The position numbers and the translations under genes were made by a program. Below the pieces are notes generated by a model. The model was not told the DNA's origin. It made no database searches and saw nothing but the letters and a program-made list of their open reading frames with translations. Source: RYN-428 sp035551995 (lineage in GTDB: Bacteria; Planctomycetota; Phycisphaerae; Tepidisphaerales; Tepidisphaeraceae). From it: a stretch of 64,000 nucleotides of DNA. Of the stretch, positions 35,095 to 43,870 are shown piece after piece; positions within the stretch are counted from its first letter, which is position 1; each line of letters begins with the position of its first letter. The stretch lies in the NCBI GenBank assembly GCA_035551995.1, contig DASZME010000087.1:121296-185295 (forward strand). The letters run 5' to 3'.

Positions 35095-36150
35095 ATGTCG
35101 TCGCAGCAGTGGAGCGTTAAAAAGGATTTCAAATTTTCCGCCGGCCCCTGGAACATTCATACCGGCGCCGACCCGTTCGGCCCGACCGTCCGCCCCGAAC
35201 GCTCGTTCATCGAAAAGCTCAAGGCGTTTAAGGATCTTGGCTTTGACTATGTGCAGTTCCACGACGACGACGCGGTTCCCGACGATTACTCGGCCGCCGA
35301 CCGGGAGAAAAAAGCCGCGGAAATCCGCAAGCTGCTCGACGATCACGGCCTGAAGGCGGAAATCTGCGCGCCGCGCCATTGGGAAGACGCGCACGGAATC
35401 GACGGCCCCGTCACCAGCAACAACGCCGCCGATCGCAAATGGGCGATCGAGCGGGGCAAGCGAACGTGCGACGTCGCCCGCATCCTCGGCACCGATCGAT
35501 TCGTCTGGTGGCCGGCCCGCGAGGGAACCTATATTCGCGAGAGCAAGGATGCCGTCACCAGTTTTAATCGGATGCTCGATTTTCTGAACGCCATTCTGGA
35601 TTACGACAAGAAGATCAAGGTGATGGGCGAGATGAAACCGAACGAGCCGATGGATCTGATGTATCTGCCGACGACCGGCCACTTCCTGGCGCTGGCATAC
35701 AAGAGCATCGATCCGACCCGGGTTGGCGTGCTGATTGAATCGGCCCATGCGATTCTTGCCGGTCTCGATCCGAGCGATGAATTCGCGTATGCCATGTTTC
35801 ACAATAAGTTGTGGGGCGTGCATCTCAATGATCAAAACGGGTTGAAATACGATCAGGATAAAACCTTCGGGTCGGTCGATTTGCGCCGGGCATTTAATCA
35901 GGCGGATGTGCTGGTTCGAAATGGATACGGAAGGGCGGGCGAGGTGATCGGTCTCGACGTCAAGGCGATGAGAACGCAACCCGCCGATAAAGCGTTTGCG
36001 CATTTGAAACACTCGAAGGAAATTTTCCTGGATTTGGTGGATCTGGTTCATTCGATCGACCGCACGGCGTGGCAAGGATATGTCGATGCGCGGGATTACG
36101 AGGGATTGGAGCGGTTTATGATTCAGAATTTGATGGGGAAAAAAGTATGA
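35095..36150 (+). CDS. Xylose isomerase-like TIM-barrel sugar isomerase
   Basis: 351 residues from the ATG at 35095, with AAGGAG five bases upstream; the 34 codons before it are not supported. It follows the short type I xylose isomerase pattern: YVQFHDDD with the catalytic His56, WWPAREG, GEMKPNEP (Glu179 and Lys181 as ligand and catalytic Lys), IESAHAILAGL (Glu215, His218) and WGVHLNDQNG (Asp246). These are the two-metal and hydride-shift residues of the family. It is shorter than the ~390-residue actinobacterial enzymes, mainly at the C-terminus. Other sugars than D-xylose are possible. It stands alone, with no kinase gene next to it. Confidence 0.85.
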   Translation: MSSQQWSVKKDFKFSAGPWNIHTGADPFGPTVRPERSFIEKLKAFKDLGFDYVQFHDDDAVPDDYSAADREKKAAEIRKLLDDHGLKAEICAPRHWEDAHGIDGPVTSNNAADRKWAIERGKRTCDVARILGTDRFVWWPAREGTYIRESKDAVTSFNRMLDFLNAILDYDKKIKVMGEMKPNEPMDLMYLPTTGHFLALAYKSIDPTRVGVLIESAHAILAGLDPSDEFAYAMFHNKLWGVHLNDQNGLKYDQDKTFGSVDLRRAFNQADVLVRNGYGRAGEVIGLDVKAMRTQPADKAFAHLKHSKEIFLDLVDLVHSIDRTAWQGYVDARDYEGLERFMIQNLMGKKV

Positions 36151-36167
36151 GGTCTTCCACGACCGGC

Positions 36168-36452
36168 TCAATGCGGGTCTGGTATAAATCGACCCGCCGA
36201 TTCTCGCGCGCCGCTCCGCGAGCGAATAACGCCGGTCGTTGGCGCCAGGATGGCTCTCAGCGGATGATGACGCCGCGGAATATCCATACCAGGCCAATCA
36301 AGTTGGTAGCCGTATTCGGGGCAGCGGGGATCGCTTAGGCCGCGGAGGTTATAGGCGCAGAGAGGGCATGCCGCCTCGATCGCGGCGTCGGCCCAGTCCG
36401 GATTCTCGTAATCGATTTCGACGGTCGGCTGAAGATCGGACAGGAAATCCAT
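36168..36452 (-). pseudogene. Remnant of a zinc-ribbon planctomycete protein
   Basis: 94-codon frame starting MDFLSDLQPTVEIDYENPDW and containing CPLCAYNLRGLSDPRCPEYG. In Phycisphaerae this motif normally reads CPxCxYNLRGL...RCPECGY, with four Cys of a zinc ribbon, followed by a membrane domain. Here the fourth Cys is Tyr and the frame runs out about 45 residues later into unrelated sequence. No membrane segment follows. It is most likely the 5' fragment of a decayed gene, though a short diverged protein cannot be excluded. Confidence 0.55.
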
Positions 36453-36565
36453 CGTACCCGCGCAAAGGGGGTTTTGCCGCAGGAAATCGGAGGTTGGATT
36501 TTCCGCCGCGAAGGTGGGATTTGCGCAACTTTTGCGTCCGGCGCGGCGATCGGAATAATGGCGCC

Positions 36566-37975
36566 ATGCACACGACGATCAATCCGTCGGGCGTTGAGCC
36601 GCCGTCCAATCCGCCGTTGGCGCCGGCGGCATCCCCGGCAAGCCGTACGGCGCCGCGCCGACGCCGGCAAAAACGGCGCTGGCCGATCGTGGCGGTCGTC
36701 GTCGTCCTGCTGGCCGCCGGGGGATGGTGGTGGTGGCGGCGGGCGAAGGCGCCGGCGGCGACGGCGCCGGGAAGCTCCACTGAACTGGTCACCGTCACGC
36801 GCGGCACGGTCGAGAAAAGCGTCGATTCGTCCGGCAAAGTCGTCTCGAACCTGGACGTCGAAATCAAGTGCCGGGCCAGCGGCGAAATCATTAAGCTGCC
36901 GTTTGATATCAGCCAGAGCGTGAAGAAGGGAGACCTGCTTTGCCAGTTGGATCCGACCGACGAGCAACTGGCCGTTCGCTCGGCCGACGCGGCGGTCGCG
37001 CAGTCGGCGGTGAAAGTCGCACAGGCGAAGTTCGATCTCGAGCAGGCCGAGCAAAATCTGGTGACCACCCGCCATAAAGACGAATCGGAACTGGCGTCGG
37101 CGAAAGTAAAGGCCAGGAACCTTCGAGCGAAAGCCGATCGGCAAAAGCAACTCGTCCAGCAACAACTCGGTTCGCCCGAGGATTTGGAAACCGCCCAGAC
37201 CGAAGCCGCTTCGGCCGAGGCGGCGATGCAGTCGGCGGAGATCGCCATCGAAGAACTGAAACAGCAGCAGATCCAGGTCGAGTACAAACGCGAGGCGATC
37301 AAGACCGCCGAGGCACAGCTTCAAGCCGATCAAGTAACGCTGGAAATCCAAAAGCAACAGTTGGCCTACACCACGGTGACGGCGCCGATCGACGGCGTTC
37401 TTTCGGCGCTCAACGTTCAGAAAGGCGCCATCGTCGCGTCGGGCATGAGCGGATTCAGCGGCGGGACGACCATCCTCACGCTCTCCGATCTGTCGCACGT
37501 TTTCGTCACGGCGACCGTTGACGAGAGCGACATCGGCCAGGTCCAGGTCGGGCAGGCGGCACGAATCACGGTGGCCAGTTTTTTGGACCGCACGTTTGTC
37601 GGCCGGGTCACGCGGATCGCGACCAAAGGCGTAAATTCGTCCAACGTCGTGACGTTCGAGGTGAAGGTGGAAGTGCTCGACGAGCACAAGGATCTATTGC
37701 GGCCCGAGATGACCGGCAACGTCAGAATCGTCCAGGCCGAGCGCGCAAACGTGTTGACGCTGCCCGCGGATGCCGTCACGCACGAAAACGGCAACACGTT
37801 CGTCACCATGAGTGACGGCAAACGCCGAGCGGTCACGCTTGGATTGCAGGGCGAAGATTACGTGGAGATTCTTTCGGGCGTAAATGAAGGAGACCGCGTG
37901 TTCGTCTCCACCGCCGAATTGCCGACCAAGTGGAATACCGAGGACCGCAAAGGCAAAGGTCCGCCGCCGCGCTGA
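36566..37975 (+). CDS. MacA-like periplasmic adaptor of an ABC efflux system
   Basis: 469 residues from the ATG at 36566; the frame upstream is open but not coding-like. A Pro-rich cytoplasmic tail and Arg/Lys cluster precede a membrane anchor (IVAVVVVLLAAGGWWWW, residues 41-57). The lipoyl/barrel-sandwich part (VDSSGKVVSNLDVEIKCRAS to GDLLCQLDPTD) is split by a coiled-coil hairpin of about 130 residues. It closes with TTVTAPIDGVLSALNVQKG. Beta-barrel and membrane-proximal domains follow (VFVTATVDESDIGQVQVGQ). It links the MacB-type transporter encoded downstream to the TolC-like channel. Substrates of such systems include peptides, antibiotics and toxins. Confidence 0.92.
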   Translation: MHTTINPSGVEPPSNPPLAPAASPASRTAPRRRRQKRRWPIVAVVVVLLAAGGWWWWRRAKAPAATAPGSSTELVTVTRGTVEKSVDSSGKVVSNLDVEIKCRASGEIIKLPFDISQSVKKGDLLCQLDPTDEQLAVRSADAAVAQSAVKVAQAKFDLEQAEQNLVTTRHKDESELASAKVKARNLRAKADRQKQLVQQQLGSPEDLETAQTEAASAEAAMQSAEIAIEELKQQQIQVEYKREAIKTAEAQLQADQVTLEIQKQQLAYTTVTAPIDGVLSALNVQKGAIVASGMSGFSGGTTILTLSDLSHVFVTATVDESDIGQVQVGQAARITVASFLDRTFVGRVTRIATKGVNSSNVVTFEVKVEVLDEHKDLLRPEMTGNVRIVQAERANVLTLPADAVTHENGNTFVTMSDGKRRAVTLGLQGEDYVEILSGVNEGDRVFVSTAELPTKWNTEDRKGKGPPPR

Positions 37976-38032
37976 TCGGTCGGCGTTTGATCCGCCGAAG
38001 AGCATTTGTCGGGTCGCCGTAGCGCTCCTTTG

Positions 38033-38065
38033 TTTAGCGGCCCCGCTTGCGGGGCGTGTTTCGCG
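38033..38065 (+). repeat. 33-nt hairpin repeat, copy C
   Basis: TTTAGCGGCCCCGCTTGCGG then GGCGTGTTTCGCG. The core CCCCGC-TT-GCGGGG is a perfect hairpin. The ~35-base left flank (GAGCATTT...GCCGTAGCG) resembles that of copy B at 14206. It lies in the 288-base spacer between the adaptor and ATPase genes. Confidence 0.8.
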
Positions 38066-38263
38066 ACCAAAGCTCGCCGCGCCAACGTGGAAACTACTTT
38101 AATACATCGCTTGGTCGAACGCCGAAACGCGGAGAAAAGAGGGAGGAGATAAGGCTCGCTCCCGCGGAGTTGACCGGAATCAGGTCTTCTCTCTCCACTG
38201 ATCCGTGAATTGGAATTTGGGCGCTGGGCCATTCTTTCCGCATCGACAAAACCGAAACCTCCA

Positions 38264-38977
38264 ATGTTGATCGAAGCCGAAAACCTGGTGAAGTCGTATG
38301 AGCTTGGCGGGCAAACCGTGCACGCGCTGGACGACGTGAGCCTGCGCGTCGCGGCCGGCGAGATGCTCGCCATTCGCGGGCCAAGCGGTTCGGGAAAAAG
38401 CACGCTCATGAATATCCTCGGCTGCCTCGATCGGCCCGACAACGGAAAATATATCCTGGCCGGCGAAGATGTTTCGACCCTCAACGACGACGAACTGGCC
38501 GAGGAGCGGGCGCTGCGAATCGGATTTGTTTTTCAGACGTTTAACTTGTTGCCGAGGATGAGCGCGCTGATGAATGTCGAGTTGCCGATTCATTACGTCG
38601 GCGGAAAACACGCCCGCGAAAAGGCGGAAAAGGCGCTGGACATCGTCGGCCTGGCCGATCGGATGCACCACGAGCCGAATCAACTCAGCGGCGGGCAGCG
38701 CCAGCGTGTCGCCATCGCCCGCGCGCTCGTGAACGATCCGGCCATTATCCTCGCCGACGAACCGACCGGCGCCCTGGACACCAAAACCGGCGAGGAAGTG
38801 CTGGCGCTTTTCAAGCGGCTCAACGAACAGGGCCGCACCATCCTCGTCGTCACCCACGACCATGGGGTCGCACGCCATTGCCGTCGCGAAATCTATATTC
38901 GCGACGGCAAGATCGTCGCCCCGGCGTCGCTGGCTTCCCCGGCGCCCGAAATCGCGGCCATCGGAGGCGTGCCGTGA
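38264..38977 (+). CDS. ABC transporter ATPase (MacB/LolD type)
   Basis: 237 residues from the ATG at 38264. Walker A is GPSGSGKST (39-47), the signature is LSGGQRQRVAIARAL, Walker B is AIILADEPTGALD, and the switch His is in VVTHDH. The Q-loop region FVFQTFNLLPRMSALMNVEL is typical of the MacB/LolD/FtsE group. It powers the permease encoded next, with which it overlaps by four bases (GTGA). The upstream start has no clear ribosome-binding site; an 18-codon extension in frame is less likely. Confidence 0.93.
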   Translation: MLIEAENLVKSYELGGQTVHALDDVSLRVAAGEMLAIRGPSGSGKSTLMNILGCLDRPDNGKYILAGEDVSTLNDDELAEERALRIGFVFQTFNLLPRMSALMNVELPIHYVGGKHAREKAEKALDIVGLADRMHHEPNQLSGGQRQRVAIARALVNDPAIILADEPTGALDTKTGEEVLALFKRLNEQGRTILVVTHDHGVARHCRREIYIRDGKIVAPASLASPAPEIAAIGGVP

Positions 38978-40188
38978 TCTTCTGGACCATCGTCAGACTC
39001 GCCATGCGAAGCCTGGTCGCCAACAAATTGCGGTCGGCGCTGGCGATGCTGGGAATCATCATCGGCGTCTGGTCGGTCATCTCGGCGCTGGCCCTGGCGC
39101 AGGGCGCGCAGAAAAAGATTAACACCCAAATGACTTCGCTCGGCACCAACGTAGTCATGGTCACCCCCGGCCAGCGCGGTTCCAATGGCGTCATCTCCGG
39201 CAGCCAGCAGAATCTGAAAATCGCCGACGCCCTCGCCATGCTCAAACTCGCCGAAGTGACGCGGGTGGCGCCGGTCGTGCGCGGCAGCGTGCAAGCCAAG
39301 CGCGGCAACAAAAATACCCGTCCCAGCCTTTTAGGGACGGGCCCGGCCTACTTTGCGATCCGCGAATTTCAGGTGCAGCGCGGCCGGATCATCACCGACG
39401 CTGATTGTGACGGCACCGCTCGCGTGGCCGTTTTAGGACCCACCACCGCGCAAAATCTCTTCGGCGAAAACTTCGACGACGCCATCGGCCAATGGATCGA
39501 AATCAAGGGCGTGCATTACCGCGTCGTCGGGGTTCTCAAGGCCAAGGGAGACCAGGGTTGGTTCAACCCCGACGACCAGATCATCATTCCCTACACGACG
39601 GCGATGGCGCAGGTTCTCGGCGTCGAATGGCTCAACGAAGTGGACCTCAGCGCCACCGACGAATCCCAACTGGACGCCGTGCAGGCGAAAGTGACCCGCC
39701 TTCTCCGCAAACGCCACCGCCTGGCCGGCGACGCCGACAACGATTTCAACGTCCACAATATGGCCGAGATTATCCGCGCCACCTCGACCATCAGCACGAT
39801 CCTGTCGGTGCTGCTCGGCGGCATCGCCGGGATTTCGCTTTTCGTGGGGGGCATCGGCGTGATGAACGTCATGCTCGTCACCGTGGCCGAACGCACGCGC
39901 GAGATCGGCGTGCGCAAAGCGATCGGCGCCAAGCGGCGCGATATTCTCCGCCAATTTTTGATCGAATCGGTCGTCATGAGCGGGACGGGCGGATTCATCG
40001 GCGTCGTGCTGGGGGTGCTGACCGCCGAGGTCGTCTCGGCGGTTCAGGCGAATATCCGGCTGATCGTAACGCCGTCCAGCGCGATGCTGGCGCTTGGTTT
40101 TTCCGCGGCCGTGGGAATTTTTTTCGGGTACTACCCGGCGCGCCGGGCGGCCAAGCTGGATCCCATCGAGGCCTTGCGCTATGAGTAA
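38974..40188 (+). CDS. MacB-type ABC permease (FtsX-like domain)
   Basis: 404 residues from the GTG at 38974, which overlaps the ATPase stop and has GGAGG six bases upstream. An N-terminal span (LRSALAMLGIIIGVWSVISA) is followed by the MacB periplasmic core domain (about 230 residues) and three C-terminal spans (ISTILSVLLGGIAGISLFVG, VMSGTGGFIGVVLGVLTAEV, ALGFSAAVGIFFGYYPARRA). The motif GGIGVMNVMLVTVAERTREI followed by GVRKAIGAKRRDIL is diagnostic for MacB. ATPase and permease are separate genes here, unlike the fused E. coli MacB. It acts with the adaptor upstream and the TolC-like protein downstream. Confidence 0.93.
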   Translation: MIFWTIVRLAMRSLVANKLRSALAMLGIIIGVWSVISALALAQGAQKKINTQMTSLGTNVVMVTPGQRGSNGVISGSQQNLKIADALAMLKLAEVTRVAPVVRGSVQAKRGNKNTRPSLLGTGPAYFAIREFQVQRGRIITDADCDGTARVAVLGPTTAQNLFGENFDDAIGQWIEIKGVHYRVVGVLKAKGDQGWFNPDDQIIIPYTTAMAQVLGVEWLNEVDLSATDESQLDAVQAKVTRLLRKRHRLAGDADNDFNVHNMAEIIRATSTISTILSVLLGGIAGISLFVGGIGVMNVMLVTVAERTREIGVRKAIGAKRRDILRQFLIESVVMSGTGGFIGVVLGVLTAEVVSAVQANIRLIVTPSSAMLALGFSAAVGIFFGYYPARRAAKLDPIEALRYE

Positions 40189-40269
40189 CCGCGAAACAGG
40201 TTTCGCATACGATCCGGTTCGTTTAACGCGTTCGCTTGCGGGACAATTCCTTTCTATGTTTAAAGTATT

Positions 40270-40445
40270 CTTGCGCGATCACGCGCGTTTTTTTTCATAC
40301 CCTCGCCCGGTACTCCGGGGGAGGGCAGGGTGAAGGTTTCTTTGACGGTTATGGATTTTATGCGACTTGCATCGTTTCGAAAAACCCTCTCCCCAACCCT
40401 CTCCCGGATTACCGGGCGAGGGAGTGGGGCGCGTAGTCGCGCAAG
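40270..40445 (-). repeat. MITE-like palindromic element, copy 2 (inverted)
   Basis: Begins CTTGCGCGATCACGCGCG and ends GCGTAGTCGCGCAAG; the inner arms are CCCTCGCCCGGTACTCCGG and CCGGATTACCGGGCGAGGG. Read on the minus strand it matches the right half and ends of the copy at 12389-12563, including the stretch GAGGGTATGAAAAAAA next to the terminus. It contains no gene of its own. It lies directly upstream of the TolC-like gene. Confidence 0.75.
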
Positions 40446-40470
40446 TTCATTTAGAGCATTTCTCACGTTG

Positions 40471-42006
40471 GTGAAGCGACTTTGCGTCGCGAAAAACGTC
40501 CCGCAAGCGGGGCCGCTAAACGTAGAAACGCGCGAACAACCCGACAACTGCTCGAGGTTAATCGCGCGGGCGACAAAACGACCCGCAAGCGGGACCGCTA
40601 TTAATAAACAACAAATTGCGACGGAAAAAATCGCCGCGATCGTCGGCGCCCTGTTTCTCATACTCTCACAAAGCGGTTGCACGAACTGGTCGGGGGACGT
40701 CGGGCAATATCGAGAAATTCTGGGTCGGGATCGAGCCGTCGCGCCGGCGGCATTCGAGTCCGCCGACGCCCTGACGTTGATCGCCGCCCTAAGACTCGCC
40801 GACGCCGACAATGAAACCATCGCCTCTCGCGGCGAAGACTACATACAAGCGCTCGCCGAGAAAATGCGGCAGGCGGGGACGTTTCTGCCGACGATCTCGC
40901 TGGCGCCTTCCTATTCGCTGGCGAATGGCGCCGCCGTGAGCACGGTGGGACTGCCCGGGACCATTCAACAGTTGGTCGGCGGTAGTTCCGGCACGGTGCA
41001 TCAGTTCACCGTGCCGCTCAACGCGTCGATTACCGGATCGCTGGCGAACGCGGCGAACTGGCAAGCCGCCGGACGCACCGCCGAGCAGCGGGCGCAGCTC
41101 CTTCTGGACGAGCGGGAGACGATTCTCTTACAGGTCGTGCAGTCTTACTATGCCGTTCTCAAAGCCGAGCGGCAATCCGCCGTCTACGAAAGTAGTCTCA
41201 GGTTCAAGGCCGAGAAGGTGCGCGATCAGGAGGCTCGGCTACGGCTCGGCAACGTTCGGCCGCTGGACTTGGCGCAGACCCAGGCCGACCTGGCCGCCAC
41301 GCGCGTTTCCCTGGTGCAGTCCCGCTCCGACTCGTCCAACGCCCGCAGCGCGCTGGCCCGCTTGATCGGCGTTCGGAGCATCAATGGCCCGCTCAGCGAC
41401 GCATTCGATCCGCCCGCCGACGTCCCCACGCTCGATCAATGGCAACGCCAGGCCCCGGCCGCCCGGCAGGATCTGATCGCCGCCGCCCGTGCCGTCGCGG
41501 CCGCCCGGTTCAGCCTCGAAGCCGCCATTCGGGAATATTTCCCGTCGGTCACCATCAACTTCAGCTATTTTCTCTACAACGATCCAGCCACCCTGGAGAA
41601 GTGGAGCAGCGTTTTTTCCCCAAACATTCCGATCTTCTCGGCACTGGCGATCGAGGCCGATATCCGAAAGGCCTGGAGCGTCTATCGGCAGGCGGGGCTG
41701 TTGCAGACTCAGACCTGGAGGCAGGTCGTCGATGACGTAAACCAGAATTTTCAAAACCTCCAGGGCAGCCGCGAGAAGATCGCGGACCTTCAAGTTGAAG
41801 TCGAGGCGGCACAACGGGCGTTCGAGCTTTCCGAGCGCGCCTATCAACTTGGATCGGTAAGTAATCTTGACCGCCTGACTCAGCAGGATAATTTATTATC
41901 TGCGCAGCTCAATCTCGTCAGCGAACAGTTCAACGAAAAGAGCAACTATCTGGGCGTGCTCCGTTCAGTGGGTCGATTGTCGTCCGTTCTGGGCAACACA
42001 CATTGA
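40471..42006 (+). CDS. TolC-like outer-membrane efflux lipoprotein
   Basis: The coding part is clear from about 40600 on. It has a lipoprotein signal (IAAIVGALFLILSQSGC, Cys encoded near 40678), then two TolC-type halves with long helical hairpins (ETILLQVVQSYYAVLKAERQ, RLGNVRPLDLAQTQADLAAT, AYQLGSVSNLDRLTQQDNLL). The start is a problem. No ATG, GTG or TTG exists in frame between the GTG at 40471 and the signal peptide, and that stretch is two hairpin repeats. I give the GTG at 40471 as the nearest standard codon; an ATT at 40600 is possible. It completes the MacA-MacB-TolC export system. Without the leader the protein is about 465 residues, normal for the family. Confidence 0.8.
   Translation: MKRLCVAKNVPQAGPLNVETREQPDNCSRLIARATKRPASGTAINKQQIATEKIAAIVGALFLILSQSGCTNWSGDVGQYREILGRDRAVAPAAFESADALTLIAALRLADADNETIASRGEDYIQALAEKMRQAGTFLPTISLAPSYSLANGAAVSTVGLPGTIQQLVGGSSGTVHQFTVPLNASITGSLANAANWQAAGRTAEQRAQLLLDERETILLQVVQSYYAVLKAERQSAVYESSLRFKAEKVRDQEARLRLGNVRPLDLAQTQADLAATRVSLVQSRSDSSNARSALARLIGVRSINGPLSDAFDPPADVPTLDQWQRQAPAARQDLIAAARAVAAARFSLEAAIREYFPSVTINFSYFLYNDPATLEKWSSVFSPNIPIFSALAIEADIRKAWSVYRQAGLLQTQTWRQVVDDVNQNFQNLQGSREKIADLQVEVEAAQRAFELSERAYQLGSVSNLDRLTQQDNLLSAQLNLVSEQFNEKSNYLGVLRSVGRLSSVLGNTH
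40488..40520 (-). repeat. 33-nt hairpin repeat, copy D (inverted)
   Basis: On the minus strand it reads TTTAGCGGCCCCGCTTGCGG then GACGTTTTTCGCG. The perfect stem is the same as in copy C. Confidence 0.75.
40570..40603 (-). repeat. 33-nt hairpin repeat, copy E (inverted)
   Basis: On the minus strand it reads AATAGCGGTCCCGCTTGCGG then GTCGTTTTGTCGC. It ends where the TolC-like signal peptide region begins. Confidence 0.7.
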
Positions 42007-42270
42007 CGAGACCGCACATGATCCCGGTTCACTCACGAAAGCGGCCGAAAACCTTCGTGTTTCGTATAAGCGGTTTACTCCCCTACCTACGTCCGATAAT
42101 CAGTGTTATGTTAAACTCGTGATGTCCAGGGGCGGATAGGGGGGCGGTGTGGTAAACTTTTCTATCGCGTGTGAATCTTCGCATGTTGCGAATGCAAGCT
42201 GAAGCGTCGCGGCGGGCCATTGGTTTTCCGGACGGCGGTCAAGAACGGCGTTTCGCCGACTTCATGCGCG

Positions 42271-43869
42271 ATGCAATTGGATATGCCTTCCCATATTTCA
42301 ATCACACGAACTGAAGGGGCTTCACATGCACCTGTCGTAAGGCCGCCAGGAATTTTCCGATGGCTTCCCACCGTCCTCGCGGCCGTCGCGGCGTTGGCGT
42401 TGTATGCCGTCACGCTTGGCGGATCTTATTTTTACGACGATACGATCCTCAGGGAAGATCCGCGGTTTACCCATCCGGATCAATGGCCACAGTTCTGGAC
42501 GCGCGATTACATGCCGAACGCGGTCGATCGACTCTATCGACCGCTCACCTGCCTAACGTTCGCGATCGAGTATTTCTTGCACGGCGATCGGCCGTGGATT
42601 TATCACCTGGTGAACGTGTTGCTCCACGCCGGCGCCTCAGTGGCGGTCGCGGAACTTGCCCGGCGACTGACCAATGTTCGAATCGCCTGCGCCGCCGGGA
42701 TTCTGTTTGCGGTTCACCCGATTCATGTCGAAGCCGTGGCGGGCCTGGTGGGACGGGCGGAACTGCTTTGCACGCTCGCGACACTTGTTGGATCGATACT
42801 TTTTCTCAGGCCAATGACGAGCCTGCGAGCCGCGGCCATCTCGGCATGCGCCGTCGCCGCGCTGCTCAGCAAGGAACAGGGCATCCTGTTTCCGGCGATG
42901 CTGTTGGCATTGACGCTTTATAGACGGCAAATATTAAATATACATTCAACGTCCGATAACGTGAAAGTCGAAAGGGGGGCGATGAATCTCCTGACGGCGG
43001 CGGTCTGCTTGATTACCGCCGCCTATTTAATCTTTCGTGAGCAAACATTCGGCTTCGGATGGGATCGAAGGAGTTTGGATTGGGCGGTGAATCCTCTGGT
43101 TCTCAGCATGGGGAGCGACAAGATTCTCATGCCGTTGACGTTGTTGGGCAGGTATATGGGCCTGCTTGTGGCGCCGACAAAATTGTCGATCGACTATAGC
43201 GCCCGCGTGATCGGTTGGACGGTGAATTGGCGCGAGCCGTATGTTTATATCGGCGTCGTCGCGCTTTTCGCGTGGATCGTCGCCTTCGGATGGTCGTTTC
43301 GCCGCCGCAAGTTTGCGACGTTGTTTTGCCTGTTGGCTTTCGCGATGTCGTACGGCATCGTCAGCAATGCTTTCGTTCTCATCGGCACGATCTTCGGCGA
43401 GCGGCTGATGTACATGCCGTCGGCTTTCTTTCTGATCCTTGCAGCCGCCCTGCTCGATTTCCTGCTGCCTCCCCGTTTCTTTGCGACGGCCATTGTTATT
43501 CTGGGGACGCTCGGCTTTATCCGCTCCTTCACCTATGCGCGACTTTGCAATGATCCGGCCGCCCTTTACCTGGCCGATCTTCGCGATCACCCTAATTCGA
43601 TGGGATTGCATGGACTGGTGGTGAATCAATACATGACGGCCGGCCAATACCGCGAGGCTCGAATCGTGGGTCAGGACTGCCTGAATCGCCTGCCGGACTG
43701 CTGGCAGTCGTATGTGATGTGCGTGGAGCCGGATCTGGGTCTGCGTGATTTCGCGGATGCCGAGCGAGTGATGTCGCATGTCGATCCACGCGCCGTGCCG
43801 GGACGGATCGCCCAGTTGCGCGCGCAGATCGAATTTCAACGTGAAGCATCCGAGAAAAAATCGAGATGA
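42271..43869 (+). CDS. TMTC/DUF1736-like membrane protein, probable O-mannosyltransferase type
   Basis: About 532 residues. The start is uncertain: ATGs at 42271 and 42283 are in frame and a TTG lies at 42220, none with a clear ribosome-binding site. There are ten or more membrane spans. Hallmarks of the bacterial TMTC-like family are YFYDDTILREDPRF, WIYHLVNVLLHAGASVAVAE, FAVHPIHVEAVAGLVGRAEL and LLGRYMGLLVAPTKLSIDYS, and the catalytic Asp pair of the GT-C fold would be the YDD. The family transfers sugars from lipid carriers to proteins. Longer members carry many C-terminal TPRs; here only a short ~100-residue soluble tail remains. A 15-base palindrome (TTCGCA-tgt-TGCGAA, 42178-42192) lies upstream. 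Confidence 0.8.
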   Translation: MQLDMPSHISITRTEGASHAPVVRPPGIFRWLPTVLAAVAALALYAVTLGGSYFYDDTILREDPRFTHPDQWPQFWTRDYMPNAVDRLYRPLTCLTFAIEYFLHGDRPWIYHLVNVLLHAGASVAVAELARRLTNVRIACAAGILFAVHPIHVEAVAGLVGRAELLCTLATLVGSILFLRPMTSLRAAAISACAVAALLSKEQGILFPAMLLALTLYRRQILNIHSTSDNVKVERGAMNLLTAAVCLITAAYLIFREQTFGFGWDRRSLDWAVNPLVLSMGSDKILMPLTLLGRYMGLLVAPTKLSIDYSARVIGWTVNWREPYVYIGVVALFAWIVAFGWSFRRRKFATLFCLLAFAMSYGIVSNAFVLIGTIFGERLMYMPSAFFLILAAALLDFLLPPRFFATAIVILGTLGFIRSFTYARLCNDPAALYLADLRDHPNSMGLHGLVVNQYMTAGQYREARIVGQDCLNRLPDCWQSYVMCVEPDLGLRDFADAERVMSHVDPRAVPGRIAQLRAQIEFQREASEKKSR

Positions 43870-43870
43870 A

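Noticed and set aside
34984..36297. 437-codon frame antisense to the xylose-isomerase-like gene
   Set aside because: The plus frame holds all catalytic residues and a good ribosome-binding site, so this is a high-GC shadow.
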